Assembly (NCBI GenBank): GCA_042089915.1
Contig: JBELJZ010000007.1
Location: 33,980 to 97,979 of the forward strand
Direction: 5' to 3'
Source: UBA8752 sp002172485
Lineage (GTDB): Bacteria > Bacteroidota > Bacteroidia > Flavobacteriales_D > Sanyastnellaceae
Length of the DNA stretch: 64,000 bases
Shown here: one piece after another, positions 1 through 8,951 of the stretch
How positions within the stretch are numbered: position 1 is the stretch's first letter
Layout of the letters: every line of letters starts with the position of its first letter
Program-made: the position numbers and the translations under genes
The notes under the pieces: model-generated
What the model saw: only the letters and a program-made list of their open reading frames with translations
Told to the model about the DNA's origin: nothing
Databases searched by the model: none

Positions 1-18
1 AACGAGGACGAATACTGA
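1..18 (+). CDS. 3' end of a gene cut by the window edge
   Basis: Reading in frame from base 1 gives five codons (N-E-D-E-Y) and then TGA. Only this tail is visible, so no function can be given. It is called a gene end because a strong Rho-independent terminator follows about 25 bases later on the same strand and nothing else in plus orientation lies between. Confidence 0.45.
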   Translation, partial: NEDEY

Positions 19-42
19 CGCACCGCCGTCCCCAACTGTTCA

Positions 43-71
43 CGCCGGCCTCACCGCCGGCGTTTTTTTTT
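43..71 (+). terminator. Rho-independent terminator
   Basis: A 7-bp perfect GC stem (CGCCGGC at 43-49 pairing with GCCGGCG at 56-62) encloses a 6-base loop and is followed by nine T residues. There is no T-tract in the minus direction, so it serves the plus-strand gene ending at 18, not the aspartate kinase converging from the other side. Confidence 0.85.
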
Positions 72-74
72 GCC

Positions 75-1166
75 TCATCCAGCCACCTCAACGAGGAGGC
101 GCACACATCGGGGCAACGCGCTGTCTGGAGCGGCCTCGACAATCGTGGTCTCCGGAAATTGGGCCGACCACAATGCACAGGCCTCCTCGCGGTCTCGCCC
201 GATGCAACGCACCGTCCGCCGGCCTTCCTCCACGCTGGACAGTGTCCACAATGCCGGCAACGGCGCGTCCGGCGCTGCACCCCGAATGCAGGTTCCGGGA
301 GCGGTAGGGTCCATGAAACTCCGCACATGCAGCGGGATGTCCGCACGCCTCAGGGGCGCCATGGTGTGGGGATGAAGGACACCGGCACCTGCTCGCCCAA
401 GCAACTCCGCGGTGCTGTGGTCAAGGTGGGACAGCACCTCCGCAACCGGCCAAAGCCGGGGATCGCCGGTCATGACACCCGGCACATCCTTCCACACGCA
501 AAATCTGTGGGCGGCCACGGCTTCGGCCAGCAAGGCGCCACTGAAATCCGACCCTTCCCGGCCCAATGTGGTGGGGGTTCCGGACTCCGAGGAGCCCACG
601 AATCCTTGCATCACCGGAATGACGCCCTCCCAATCCAATGCCGCCGATCGGATGGCGTTGGCCGTTTGGTCGAGGTCCACCTCCGCGGCACGGTGGGTGC
701 AATTGGTCTTCACCAGCGACCAGGCCGAGGCCCATTGGGCAGCAATGCCTTCCCGCTCGAGGTGGGCGGCCACCAGGCGTGTGGACCAGCGCTCTCCGAA
801 TCCAACCACCGCGTCATAGCCCGCGTCGGTGCGCGGCTGTCCAAGAAACGAGCCACACAACGTGCGGAACGCGGCCAGATCGCCCTCAAGCAGGTCTGGA
901 GGCAACTCCAAGGCCCCCACCACCTCCAAATGGGACGACACGACCGTGGCGATGACCGGTTCGACATCGGTTGCATGCGGCAAAGCCTGCCACACCGCCT
1001 CAAGCGCATTGGTCGTCTTGCCCATCGCACTGACCACAACGGCCAGGTTAAAGCCGGCATCCTCAACATGTTGCAAGTGACGGACGATTCGGGCCAGGTT
1101 GCGCACGCCATCCGCATCCCGGACAGAGGCCCCTCCAAACTTGTGGACGACCCAATTCCGCTTCAT
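75..1166 (-). CDS. lysC: aspartate kinase, short form
   Basis: Phosphorylates L-aspartate in the first step of the lysine, threonine, methionine and diaminopimelate pathway, in the cytoplasm. The amino acid kinase fold is clear: residues 8-14 (HKFGGAS) match the nucleotide/phosphate loop and a later TTLGREGSD stretch matches the substrate-binding motif. The start is the internal ATG at 1166, because the kinase signature begins right after it and the ATG overlaps the upstream GNAT stop as ATGA. The protein has 363 residues, while aspartate kinases usually have 400-450 with two ACT domains. Only about 70 residues follow the kinase core, so the regulatory region is reduced. Feedback control by lysine or threonine may be weak or absent (inference). 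Confidence 0.85.
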   Translation of the reverse strand: MKRNWVVHKFGGASVRDADGVRNLARIVRHLQHVEDAGFNLAVVVSAMGKTTNALEAVWQALPHATDVEPVIATVVSSHLEVVGALELPPDLLEGDLAAFRTLCGSFLGQPRTDAGYDAVVGFGERWSTRLVAAHLEREGIAAQWASAWSLVKTNCTHRAAEVDLDQTANAIRSAALDWEGVIPVMQGFVGSSESGTPTTLGREGSDFSGALLAEAVAAHRFCVWKDVPGVMTGDPRLWPVAEVLSHLDHSTAELLGRAGAGVLHPHTMAPLRRADIPLHVRSFMDPTAPGTCIRGAAPDAPLPALWTLSSVEEGRRTVRCIGRDREEACALWSAQFPETTIVEAAPDSALPRCVRLLVEVAG

Positions 1167-1651
1167 CCTGCGGCCAAGTCTGTCAGCACCTGGCCTTGCA
1201 GCCGACCATTGAGCCACTCACTTTCCACATCGGCACCCAGCGACCGGTAAAATCCGATGGCGGGAGCGTTCCAATCCAGGACTTGCCATTGCATGTACGC
1301 CATGCCCCGACGCTGGGTCTCTCGGGCCACGGCTGTAAACAGCTGCCGGCCGTATCCCTTGCCCCGCTCTGAGGCGGTGACCACCAGGTCTTCGAGGAAC
1401 AGGCAGCGCCCATTCCACGTGCTGTATTTCTCATAGAACAAGGCCATGCCGACCACCTCATCTCGGTCCGCCGGCTCGAGGACCAGCAGACCATACCCTG
1501 GCTCAGCCCCAAAACCGTCCGCCTCGAGTTGTGCTGCGTCGATGTTGACCTGGTCACGCGCTTTCTCGTATTCAGCCAGCTCCAGAATCAATGCCCAGAC
1601 TGCTGGCACATCGGCTTTGTCGGCCCACCGGATTCTTCCCTTCCCATGCAT
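1163..1651 (-). CDS. GNAT-family N-acetyltransferase, diamine/polyamine-type
   Basis: Predicted to transfer an acetyl group from acetyl-CoA to an amine. The 162-residue product carries the acetyl-CoA loop (ERGKGYGRQL) and the C-terminal signature WNAPAIGFYRSLGA. The stretch FYEKYSTWNGRCLFLEDLVV strongly resembles eukaryote-like spermidine/spermine (SSAT) and bacterial diamine acetyltransferases, so a small polyamine is the likely substrate (inference). The ATG at 1651 is chosen because the fold begins there and the longer frame runs across the divergent cvpA gene. It overlaps lysC by four bases (ATGA), implying one transcript and translational coupling. Confidence 0.8.
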   Translation of the reverse strand: MHGKGRIRWADKADVPAVWALILELAEYEKARDQVNIDAAQLEADGFGAEPGYGLLVLEPADRDEVVGMALFYEKYSTWNGRCLFLEDLVVTASERGKGYGRQLFTAVARETQRRGMAYMQWQVLDWNAPAIGFYRSLGADVESEWLNGRLQGQVLTDLAAG

Positions 1652-1681
1652 GCACTGCAAACGTAGATTGCGGGTCGCATC

Positions 1682-2185
1682 ATGCCTGAAGGAATTTCTC
1701 CACTGGACATCGCATTGGCCCTCCCGTTTCTCTGGGCGGCCATCCGCGGCATGCGGAAAGGCCTCATCATGGAAGTCACCGGCCTCGCGGCCTTGTTTCT
1801 CGGAGCCTACGCCGCGCTGTTCCTCTCGGACTTCGCAGCCCAATGGCTGGATTCAGAATTCGCCATTGGCGAGGCTTACCTCGGCATCACCGCCTTCGCG
1901 ATCACCTTTCTGGCGGTCGCCATTGGGGTCAACCTGCTGGGCCGTGTCATCGAAAAACTCGTGGACATCACGGCTCTAAAACCACTCGATCGACTGGGAG
2001 GGCTCGTCTTTGCCACAGGCCGGGCTTGGCTGTTCTGGTCGATCGTGGTCATGCTCGTTCAAGGCACACTGGGTGGCGAGGTGATCCCCTTGGAATGGCG
2101 GGAGGGCAGCCACCTCTGGCCTGCCCTCGACACCAGTGCGCGCTGGCTGTTGCCCATCCTCGATCCTTGGATTCCCACCCTCTGA
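1682..2185 (+). CDS. cvpA: CvpA family membrane protein
   Basis: A 167-residue integral membrane protein with four hydrophobic segments (about residues 8-24, 33-52, 67-88 and 109-126). The early ALPFLWAAIRGMRKGLIMEV stretch is typical of the CvpA/colicin V production family. The exact biochemical role of the family is unclear; members are linked to envelope stress tolerance and, in E. coli, to colicin V export. It is divergent from the GNAT gene with 30 bases between starts, and its TGA is followed immediately by the ATG of the DUF1801 gene, so the two are co-transcribed. Confidence 0.8.
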   Translation: MPEGISPLDIALALPFLWAAIRGMRKGLIMEVTGLAALFLGAYAALFLSDFAAQWLDSEFAIGEAYLGITAFAITFLAVAIGVNLLGRVIEKLVDITALKPLDRLGGLVFATGRAWLFWSIVVMLVQGTLGGEVIPLEWREGSHLWPALDTSARWLLPILDPWIPTL

Positions 2186-2635
2186 ATGGCCGACACTGCC
2201 TCCTTCATTGCGGGCCTGCCTGAAGACCGCCAAGCCCCGGTCAGCGCCCTGATTGACGCCCTTCGCACACACCTGCCGGAAGGCTTCGCCGAGCACTGTG
2301 ACGGCCGAATGGTGCACTTCGCCGTGCCGCACGGCCTCTATCCCGACGGATATCACTGCAACCCGAAGCAACCGCTTCCATTCATTTCAGTGGCGTCCAC
2401 CAAAGGACACATCGGCTTGCACCACATGGGCATCTATGCCGACCCGGCGCTGTTGCAGTTCGTGGAATCCCATTGGGATGCGGCGTCCTGCGGAAAGCTC
2501 GACATGGGAAAAGGGTGTGTGCGGTTCAAGAAACCCGAGCGCTTGACAGCTGCGGTCCCCTTGCTGCAGCAGGTCTTCGAGCAGATGTCTCCCGCGCAAT
2601 GGATCGCGCGCTACGAAGGGGCTTTCAAACGTTGA
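2186..2635 (+). CDS. DUF1801 (YdhG-like) domain protein
   Basis: The 149-residue product matches the DUF1801/YdhG-like fold family: an N-terminal helical part with a PxExxxALR-type segment, a central PFISVASTKGHIGLHHMGIY core and a C-terminal basic helix. Members are small cytosolic proteins, some named iron chaperone or DNA-binding, with no settled reaction. No signal peptide or catalytic motif is visible. It abuts cvpA (TGA then ATG) and its last 11 bases overlap the end of the convergent phosphomutase gene. Confidence 0.7.
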   Translation: MADTASFIAGLPEDRQAPVSALIDALRTHLPEGFAEHCDGRMVHFAVPHGLYPDGYHCNPKQPLPFISVASTKGHIGLHHMGIYADPALLQFVESHWDAASCGKLDMGKGCVRFKKPERLTAAVPLLQQVFEQMSPAQWIARYEGAFKR

Positions 2636-4340
2636 CCTCCACACCAACGTCGCGGCCCAACCGGGCCATGCGCTCCCCGAGGGCAGCCCACACCTCACCA
2701 TAGGCTTCGGTTTCCGACCACGTCGACTTCACGGAGAAATAGAACTTGATCTTCGACTCCGTCCCCGAAGGACGGGCGGTCACCAAGGCTCCGTCCTCGG
2801 TCAGGAACTGGATCACATTGGATGGCGGCAAGCCGTTCCACCCGTCGAGGTGGTCCCGGACTTCTGCCACGGTCTCCCCGCCCAAGGTGGCGGGTGGCGC
2901 GCTGCGGAACCCCTTCATCATGGCGCGGATCTCTTCCGCACCGGAAATGCCCTCCCGCTTGAGTGAAACCAAGGCCTCGCGGTAGACGCCGTGGTGGCGG
3001 TGCAAGTCCCGCAGCCGATCGAGCAGGGTGCGCCCCCGCCGCCATTCCACATCCGCCACTTCGGCGATCATGCAGGCTGCCGCGATGGCGTCCTTGTCCC
3101 GCACCTCATCGCCAATCAAGTAGCCATAGCTCTCTTCGCCCCCCACCAGGAAGCGGCCGCGTCCTTCGCGCTCCCGGATCTCAGATGCAATCCACTTGAA
3201 TCCGGTCAACGTTTCGGCCACGGGGATGTCAAATTCAGCGGAGATGTCGGAGATCAGACGGGTGGTCACCACGGTCCGGGCGACGAAATCCCCTTCCTCC
3301 AACTCCCCGCGTTCGGCCTTGGCTTTGAGCACGTAATGGACCAGAAGGGCGGCCATCTCATTGCCGTTCAGCAGTCGGAATGTGCCGTCCTCCTGGCGCA
3401 CTGCCGCCCCCACCCGATCGCTGTCGGGGTCAGTGGCCAGAACGAGTTGAGCACCGGAGTCCGCGGCGCGATCGAGCGCCAGCTTCAAGGCGCTGGCCTC
3501 CTCGGGATTGGGGCTGTCCACCGTGGGGAAGTCCCCGTCCGGCTCCGCTTGAGAAGCCAAGATCTCCACATTCCGGAACCCGCAGGCAGCGAGCGCCGGC
3601 GCCATGCTGACCGCACCGGTGCCGTGCAATGGCGAGTAAACGATGCCCAAGTCGCTCCCTTCCCCGGTGAGGTGCTCGCTGATGCGGTGGGCGGCGATGG
3701 CGTCATGGTAATCGGTGTCGAGCTGGGCGTCAATCGTGCAGATGAGCGGGTCGTTGGCGGCTGCGCGCTTCACTGCTGACAAGCCGTCGACTGCACGCAC
3801 GCATTCGATGATGCCCTGGTCATGGGGGGGAACAATCTGCCCACCATCGCTCCAATAGACCTTGTATCCGTTGTACTCCTTCGGATTGTGGCTGGCCGTG
3901 ATGACGATGCCCGCCTGACAACCGAGCCGGCGAATGGCGAAGCTGAGCTCGGGCGTGGGACGAAGGGAGGGAAAGAGGTGGACCGCCAAGCCATTTCCGG
4001 CCAATACCTCCGCCGCCACCTGCGTAAACGCATCACTTTGGTGTCGACTGTCATGGGCAATGGCCACAGCTGGCGTGCCTTCCCCTTCGTGGGAGGAGAG
4101 GATGTAGTCCGCAAGCCCTTGTGTTGCCATGGCCACGACCGCGTGGTTCATGCGGTTGGTTCCCGGGGCCATGAGGCCCCGCATGCCACCGGTCCCAAAG
4201 GCCAAGTCCCGGTGGAAGGCTTCTTGCAACGCCGTGGTGTCAGCGTCGTTCAACATCGCCTGCACCGCTTGTCGGGTATCTGCATCGTGCGGCGCCTGCG
4301 TCCACATCTGGGCGCGTTCTCGGATGGCGTCGAGGTTCAT
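2625..4340 (-). CDS. phosphoglucomutase/phosphomannomutase
   Basis: Interconverts the 1- and 6-phosphates of a hexose (glucose or mannose), giving glucose-1-phosphate for nucleotide-sugar synthesis and glycogen. All four alpha-D-phosphohexomutase signatures are present: the phosphoserine loop TASHNPKEYNGYK (Ser150), the Mg-binding loop DPDSDR (304-309), the sugar-specificity loop GGEESYG, and the C-terminal phosphate clamp RPSGTESK. At 571 residues it matches the long PgcA-like subgroup. The start at 4340 gives ATGA overlap with the stop of rfbD, linking sugar-1-phosphate supply with dTDP-rhamnose synthesis. Substrate preference cannot be settled from sequence. Confidence 0.9.
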   Translation of the reverse strand: MNLDAIRERAQMWTQAPHDADTRQAVQAMLNDADTTALQEAFHRDLAFGTGGMRGLMAPGTNRMNHAVVAMATQGLADYILSSHEGEGTPAVAIAHDSRHQSDAFTQVAAEVLAGNGLAVHLFPSLRPTPELSFAIRRLGCQAGIVITASHNPKEYNGYKVYWSDGGQIVPPHDQGIIECVRAVDGLSAVKRAAANDPLICTIDAQLDTDYHDAIAAHRISEHLTGEGSDLGIVYSPLHGTGAVSMAPALAACGFRNVEILASQAEPDGDFPTVDSPNPEEASALKLALDRAADSGAQLVLATDPDSDRVGAAVRQEDGTFRLLNGNEMAALLVHYVLKAKAERGELEEGDFVARTVVTTRLISDISAEFDIPVAETLTGFKWIASEIREREGRGRFLVGGEESYGYLIGDEVRDKDAIAAACMIAEVADVEWRRGRTLLDRLRDLHRHHGVYREALVSLKREGISGAEEIRAMMKGFRSAPPATLGGETVAEVRDHLDGWNGLPPSNVIQFLTEDGALVTARPSGTESKIKFYFSVKSTWSETEAYGEVWAALGERMARLGRDVGVEVNV

Positions 4341-5242
4341 GGGGTCTCGTTTCTGGAGGTCGAAGTGGTGTTGGGGAATTTCGCCCGCAAACAAGAAATC
4401 AACGCCGCTTTCCAACCCACCGATTTGCGGCCGAGGACCCTGAAAAACGCACGCTCGTCCAACTTGCTGTAGGCTGGCCGTCTGGCTTTGGTGGGGTACG
4501 CTGAGCTGGGCACCGGCGCCACCTCCACTTCAGGAGCGCGCTCCGCCAAGATCGCGGTGGCAAAGCCATGCCATGTGGTGGCTCCTTCATGGCCGTAATG
4601 GTGGACCCCTGCAGTCTGACCGGCATCGCGGGCCTGCAAGTCCAGCCAGTCCAAAAGGTCTTCAGCCAGATGTCCGGCGTGAGTGGGACACCCTACCTGG
4701 TCGTCCACCACCGTCAGTCGAGGATGGGATTCGGCCAGCCGCAGCATGGTGTTGAGGAAATTGTGGCCCTCCCGGTCGTAGAGCCAACTGACTCGAACGA
4801 TGGAAGCCTTGGGACAAGCCCGAAGAACCGCCTGCTCGCCGGCGAGCTTGGATGCACCATACACGCCAATGGGCGCAGTGGGGGCTGAGGCGGGAATGGG
4901 GGTGGTTGCCGTCCCGTCAAACACGTAGTCGGTGCTGATGTGAATGAGTCGAATGTCCAGCTGCGCGCAGGCTTCTGCCAGCCGAGCCGGCGCCTCCGCA
5001 TTCAATCGGTGGGCGAGATCCGCGTGGTCTTCGGCATCGTCCACTGCGGTGTAGGCGGCGCAATGAATCACCGCGTCGGGTTGGAAACGGTCCACAACGG
5101 ATGCGGCCTCCTCTGGTTGGGCCAAGTCCCAATCGGAGCGGCTGCAGCCCAACAGGGTCCATCCCCGCTGTGCTGCTTCACCCTGTAAGGACATCAGGCG
5201 ACCGCCCAATTGCCCTGTTGTTCCGGTGATCATCACGCGCAT
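4337..5242 (-). CDS. rfbD: dTDP-4-dehydrorhamnose reductase
   Basis: Catalyses the last, NAD(P)H-dependent step of dTDP-L-rhamnose synthesis. The 301-residue product is a short-chain dehydrogenase of the RmlD type: the Rossmann loop GTTGQLGG at the N-terminus, HISTDYVFDG, and the catalytic YGASK (Tyr-x3-Lys). A specificity segment (DQVGCPTHAGHLAEDLL) also fits RmlD. The start is the ATG at 5242; the longer frame adds ten non-conserved residues. rfbA lies about 15 kb away at 19625-20494 and rfbB/rfbC are not in the window, so the rhamnose genes are dispersed. A TTCCTTTG box, one mismatch from TAnnTTTG, sits only four bases before the ATG. Confidence 0.88.
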   Translation of the reverse strand: MRVMITGTTGQLGGRLMSLQGEAAQRGWTLLGCSRSDWDLAQPEEAASVVDRFQPDAVIHCAAYTAVDDAEDHADLAHRLNAEAPARLAEACAQLDIRLIHISTDYVFDGTATTPIPASAPTAPIGVYGASKLAGEQAVLRACPKASIVRVSWLYDREGHNFLNTMLRLAESHPRLTVVDDQVGCPTHAGHLAEDLLDWLDLQARDAGQTAGVHHYGHEGATTWHGFATAILAERAPEVEVAPVPSSAYPTKARRPAYSKLDERAFFRVLGRKSVGWKAALISCLRAKFPNTTSTSRNETP

Positions 5243-5316
5243 GGCACAAAGGAAAACGGAACGCCCGTCCAATCTGGCACGCTTTCTGCCGTTTCAAGAA
5301 CAAACCCACGTTCACC

Positions 5317-6000
5317 ATGCGCTTTCCCACCCTCTTCCGGTTGTCCGGACTTCTTGCACTCCTTCTGATCTTGACGGACGCCCAGGCCCAGCGCCGCAGC
5401 GGCAGAGGCGGCTTCTTTCAGCCCCAACGCCCCGGCGCCATTGAACTCAGCGGTGCAGCCCTGCTGTCGAACGATGCGGCCACCGCGGACCTCCTCGTCC
5501 ACCCCGGCGTGGAACTCACCTGGATCGGCCGCGCACCCGGCCCCATCCACACCGGCATCCGACTCGGGTTGGGCCAATTGGACCACACCCAAAGTGCAGC
5601 CAGCTCCGACGCAGAAAGCGCCGATACAGAGACGCGCACCCGGTTGCTGCTCCCCGAAGTCTCCTCGGTCTTGAGGCTGGATCCCTTCCGAGGCGGCATT
5701 CGCCCTTTCGTGGAGGGGGAAATCGGATTGGCGGCGTCGCTCCTCGACGAACGCACCTTCGATGACCAGGGCCAGCGCACGGCTTACGGCATACCCGCTT
5801 ACGATGCCACCGCACACTGTGGATGGGCTGCTGGGGCGCGGCTGCGTCTGGGGGAAGGGGTCTTCCTCGCGTTGCGCTACGGCAAGCGGTTCGGTGGTGC
5901 ACTCGACCTGCCCGAACCCGCACAGGAGCCCACCGTCATGCCCGCGCAACTCGATGGCCAGCGCAGTCGGGCCTCTGCGGGATTCAGTTTCGCATTCTGA
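5317..6000 (+). CDS. secreted outer-membrane barrel-like protein, unknown function
   Basis: A 227-residue protein with an N-terminal signal peptide (hydrophobic run about residues 8-20, likely cleavage after AQA). The mature part alternates polar and hydrophobic residues in beta strands (IELSGAALL, LTWIGRAPG, IRPFVEGEIG, VFLALRYGKRFGG) and ends with the strand ASAGFSFAF and a C-terminal aromatic residue, as in small outer-membrane beta-barrels. I do not recognise a named family. It is divergent from rfbD and convergent with the permease gene. Confidence 0.65.
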   Translation: MRFPTLFRLSGLLALLLILTDAQAQRRSGRGGFFQPQRPGAIELSGAALLSNDAATADLLVHPGVELTWIGRAPGPIHTGIRLGLGQLDHTQSAASSDAESADTETRTRLLLPEVSSVLRLDPFRGGIRPFVEGEIGLAASLLDERTFDDQGQRTAYGIPAYDATAHCGWAAGARLRLGEGVFLALRYGKRFGGALDLPEPAQEPTVMPAQLDGQRSRASAGFSFAF

Positions 6001-6015
6001 CCCTTTGGAGGGACA

Positions 6016-7254
6016 TCAGGCCGCCCGCATCGCTTCCACCGGATCCATGCGGGCGGCTTGCATGGCGGGCGCCAAACCCGCTACCACCCCGCTGGCGACG
6101 GCGATGCCCAAACCGAGCAGGAACCGGTCCAGTCCAAACACGAGGGACAGGCCATCCGAGGTCGCATTCACCCCTGCCACCAGCAAGCCCACGGCCAACA
6201 GCGCAAGCAGGGCTCCGATGACACACAGGGCTACCGCCTCGGTCAGAAACTGGGCCAGCACGAAGCTGCGCTTCGCCCCGAGTGCCTTCTGCACTCCGAT
6301 GAGGGGGGTCCGCTCCTTGACGGAGACAAACATGATGTTGGCGACGGAAAAACATCCGATCAGGATGGCAAAGGCGCCAATGAACCACACCCCGTATTCC
6401 ACGCGGCCGAAGAGGACATCGATGAAGGCCGTGAGCATCTCCACCTCGTTGACAGCGAAATCCGAATCGTCCCGCGGGTGCAGCCGACGGAGTGGACGGT
6501 AGGCCGCAATGACCTCGCCTTTCAAATCCTCGAGGTCCACCCCTTCCCTGGCCCGGACCAGGATGCTGGTTTTGACACTTCGAAAGTTGACGAGCTGGCG
6601 ACCGAACGTCACCGGGATGAAGGCCACCTTGTCAAAGCCATCGCCGACCAAGGAGGACCCTTCCTGGGCCAGCACCCCAATCACTTCGACATGGCGGCCA
6701 TCCAAGGTGCAGGATTGGCCAATGGCGCTGCCACCAGGGAAGAGCCGGTCCACGAGTTCCCTTCCCAGCACCACCACGGGGACCGCCGCCTGAATCTCCC
6801 GCGCGGTGAAGAACCGGCCCGCTTCGATGTCCAGTTCGATGGCGTCCGGATAGCCCATCGTCACAGCGGCCAACTGGGCGCCCTCGAAGCTGTTGTTGCC
6901 CCGTTCGAGGGTCACGCTGCTGCCCGTCTGGAAGGCCACACTGCGGGCGGAGGGGAGACGCTCCCGAAGCAATTCCGCATCCTCCAGGGTCGGATCCCGT
7001 CGCAACGCGTATTTCCACCAGGGGTAATCCGAGGAGAACGTCCACGGCATTTTTTCCACGAAAAGCACATCGCTCCGGACCGAACTGAAGATGCCCTTGA
7101 GGTTTTCCTCGAGCGAGTCAGACACTGCGAAAACCGCCGTGATCATGAAGATGCCGATCATCACGCCAAGCAGGGACAGCAGGGTGCGCAACCGATTGGT
7201 GACCAACGATTGCCAGGCTTGGACGAAGCTTTCCACAAACAACCTGCGCGACAT
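6016..7254 (-). CDS. ABC transporter permease, MacB/FtsX type
   Basis: A 412-residue inner-membrane protein with one N-terminal transmembrane helix (about 24-45), a large periplasmic MacB-type domain (about 46-285) and three C-terminal helices of the FtsX domain (about 288-400), ending in the family-typical AARMDPVEAMRAA. Such permeases pair with an ATPase (LolD/MacB-like) to move lipoproteins, peptides or drugs, or act mechanically. No ATPase or membrane-fusion partner is encoded nearby, so it is an orphan here and its substrate is unknown. A perfect TAGCTTTG -7 box lies five bases before the ATG, suggesting a nearly leaderless transcript. Confidence 0.85.
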   Translation of the reverse strand: MSRRLFVESFVQAWQSLVTNRLRTLLSLLGVMIGIFMITAVFAVSDSLEENLKGIFSSVRSDVLFVEKMPWTFSSDYPWWKYALRRDPTLEDAELLRERLPSARSVAFQTGSSVTLERGNNSFEGAQLAAVTMGYPDAIELDIEAGRFFTAREIQAAVPVVVLGRELVDRLFPGGSAIGQSCTLDGRHVEVIGVLAQEGSSLVGDGFDKVAFIPVTFGRQLVNFRSVKTSILVRAREGVDLEDLKGEVIAAYRPLRRLHPRDDSDFAVNEVEMLTAFIDVLFGRVEYGVWFIGAFAILIGCFSVANIMFVSVKERTPLIGVQKALGAKRSFVLAQFLTEAVALCVIGALLALLAVGLLVAGVNATSDGLSLVFGLDRFLLGLGIAVASGVVAGLAPAMQAARMDPVEAMRAA

Positions 7255-7259
7255 GGGAC

Positions 7260-7267
7260 CAAAGCTA
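7260..7267 (-). promoter_or_regulatory. -7 box (TAGCTTTG) for the permease gene
   Basis: Exact match to the Bacteroidota -7 consensus TAnnTTTG on the minus strand, five bases before the permease ATG at 7254. No TTG-like -33 element is visible at the usual spacing. Confidence 0.45.
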
Positions 7268-7299
7268 CTGCAGGGGTGGCAGGGGCTGAGGTTGTGGGC

Positions 7300-7307
7300 T
7301 AATTTCG
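7300..7307 (+). promoter_or_regulatory. -7 box (TAATTTCG) for purH
   Basis: One mismatch to TAnnTTTG, 24 bases before the purH ATG. The same GCTAATTTCGC core recurs upstream of the CBS gene. No clear -33 element. Confidence 0.4.
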
Positions 7308-7331
7308 CGCCCTTCGATTCCCCTGTCCGCC

Positions 7332-8855
7332 ATGCAACGCACCATCCAACGCGCCCTCATCTCGGTCTTCCACAAGGAAGGCCTCGCCCCCATCGTCGAA
7401 AAACTGCACGCCCACGGCGTCGAAATCCTCTCCACTGGGGGGACGCAGAAAGCCATTGAGGCGCTGGGCGCAAAAGTGACCCCGGTCGAATCGGTGACGC
7501 AGACCGCCGAGATGCTCGGTGGCCGGGTCAAGACCCTGCACCCGATGGTGTTTGGTGGCATCCTCTCCCGCCGCGGATTTGGGCCGGACGACGCCGATGT
7601 CGCACAGCACGGCATTGGTCCAATCGACTTGGTCATCGTCGACCTGTACCCTTTCGAGGAAACCTTGGCCTCTGGTGCAGATGAAGGTGACATCATCGAG
7701 AAAATCGACATCGGCGGCATCGCTTTGATCCGCGCGGCAGCCAAGAATTTCACAGACGTGGTCTGCATCCCTTCCCGGGGCCAATACGGCGACTTGGTCG
7801 ACGCCCTCGGGGACGGCATGAGCACCGACCTCGACTTCCGTCGCCGCATGGCGGGTGCGGCCTTCGGGGTGTCCTCCGGCTATGATGCGGCCATCGGCGC
7901 TTGGGTCCGAGAAGGCGATCAGCCGGAAGTGCTTTCCTTGCTCGAGACGGACAGCACGCCCCTGCGTTACGGAGAGAATCCCCACCAGGCCGGTGCCTAC
8001 TACGGCGACTTGGACGGCCTCTTCACCCAGCACAACGGAAAGGCGCTCAGCTACAACAACCTGCTGGACGTCGATGCCGCCGTGCAGCTGATGGCTGAAT
8101 TCAAGGACGACGCTCCCTCCATTGCCATTCTCAAGCACAACAACGCTTGCGGACTCGCCACGCGGGACACGCTGGCCGAGGCCTACTCCGATGCGCTCGC
8201 GGGCGATCCGGTCTCGGCATTCGGCGGCGTAGTCATTTCGAACCGCACCCTCGATTTGGCCACGGCGGAGGCCCTGCACACCCTCTTCTGCGAGGTGGTG
8301 ATTGCCCCGGACTTCGAACCGGCGGCCCTCGAGCTTCTGAGCGGCAAGAAGAACCGCATCCTCCTCACGCAGCACCATTGGCCAGCAGCCTCGAAACTCG
8401 TGCGCTCCGCCCTCGGTGGATACCTGGTCCAGCAACCTGACGACCGCGTGGAAGGCCCGGCGGATTTCAACTGTGTGACCCAGACCGCAGTCACCGATGC
8501 GCAGGCCACGGACCTGGCTTTTGCCCTCAAACTCGTGAAGCACACGCGCTCCAACACCATTGTGCTCGCCCGCGATGGCCAGCTCTTGGCCAGCGGCACC
8601 GGGCAGACATCCAGGGTCGACGCGTTGAATCAGGCCATCGACAAGGCCGGGCGCATGGGCTTCTCATTGGAAGGTGCTGTGATGGCCAGCGACGCGTTCT
8701 TCCCCTTCCCGGACTGCGTGGAGATTGCCCACAAGGCGGGCATCACCGCCGTCGTGCAGCCCGGCGGATCCATCAAGGACAACCTGAGCGTGGCGTACTG
8801 CGACACCCACGGTGTGGCCATGGCCATGACCGGTGTGCGCCACTTCCGCCACTGA
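7332..8855 (+). CDS. purH: bifunctional AICAR formyltransferase / IMP cyclohydrolase
   Basis: Performs the last two steps of de novo IMP synthesis: 10-formyl-THF-dependent formylation of AICAR, then ring closure. The N-terminal third is the MGS-like IMP cyclohydrolase domain (ALISVFHKEG, STGGTQK, GGRVKTLHP). The rest is the formyltransferase domain with the KHNNACG catalytic motif and a C-terminal GGSIKDN segment. At 507 residues it is full length. It opens the block purH-mreB-mreC-mreD-mrdA, an order also seen in other Flavobacteriales. purD and purQ lie elsewhere in this window, so purine genes are scattered. Confidence 0.97.
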   Translation: MQRTIQRALISVFHKEGLAPIVEKLHAHGVEILSTGGTQKAIEALGAKVTPVESVTQTAEMLGGRVKTLHPMVFGGILSRRGFGPDDADVAQHGIGPIDLVIVDLYPFEETLASGADEGDIIEKIDIGGIALIRAAAKNFTDVVCIPSRGQYGDLVDALGDGMSTDLDFRRRMAGAAFGVSSGYDAAIGAWVREGDQPEVLSLLETDSTPLRYGENPHQAGAYYGDLDGLFTQHNGKALSYNNLLDVDAAVQLMAEFKDDAPSIAILKHNNACGLATRDTLAEAYSDALAGDPVSAFGGVVISNRTLDLATAEALHTLFCEVVIAPDFEPAALELLSGKKNRILLTQHHWPAASKLVRSALGGYLVQQPDDRVEGPADFNCVTQTAVTDAQATDLAFALKLVKHTRSNTIVLARDGQLLASGTGQTSRVDALNQAIDKAGRMGFSLEGAVMASDAFFPFPDCVEIAHKAGITAVVQPGGSIKDNLSVAYCDTHGVAMAMTGVRHFRH

Positions 8856-8951
8856 GTCCATTCACCGCATTTCGCGGATTTTCAACATCGGAGGATTCCT
8901 TCGGCAACAAGCCGTGGAAATCCGGCGTTGCATCTCCACCTTTATACGCAA

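Noticed and set aside
3770..4340. Possible frameshift or second gene in the phosphomutase region, because several other frames are open
   Set aside because: The main frame carries all four family motifs in order at normal spacing; the others are shadows.
8867..8882. Small hairpin after purH, considered as a terminator
   Set aside because: The stem is only about four base pairs with a mixed ATTTTC tail, too weak to call. purH may read into mreB.
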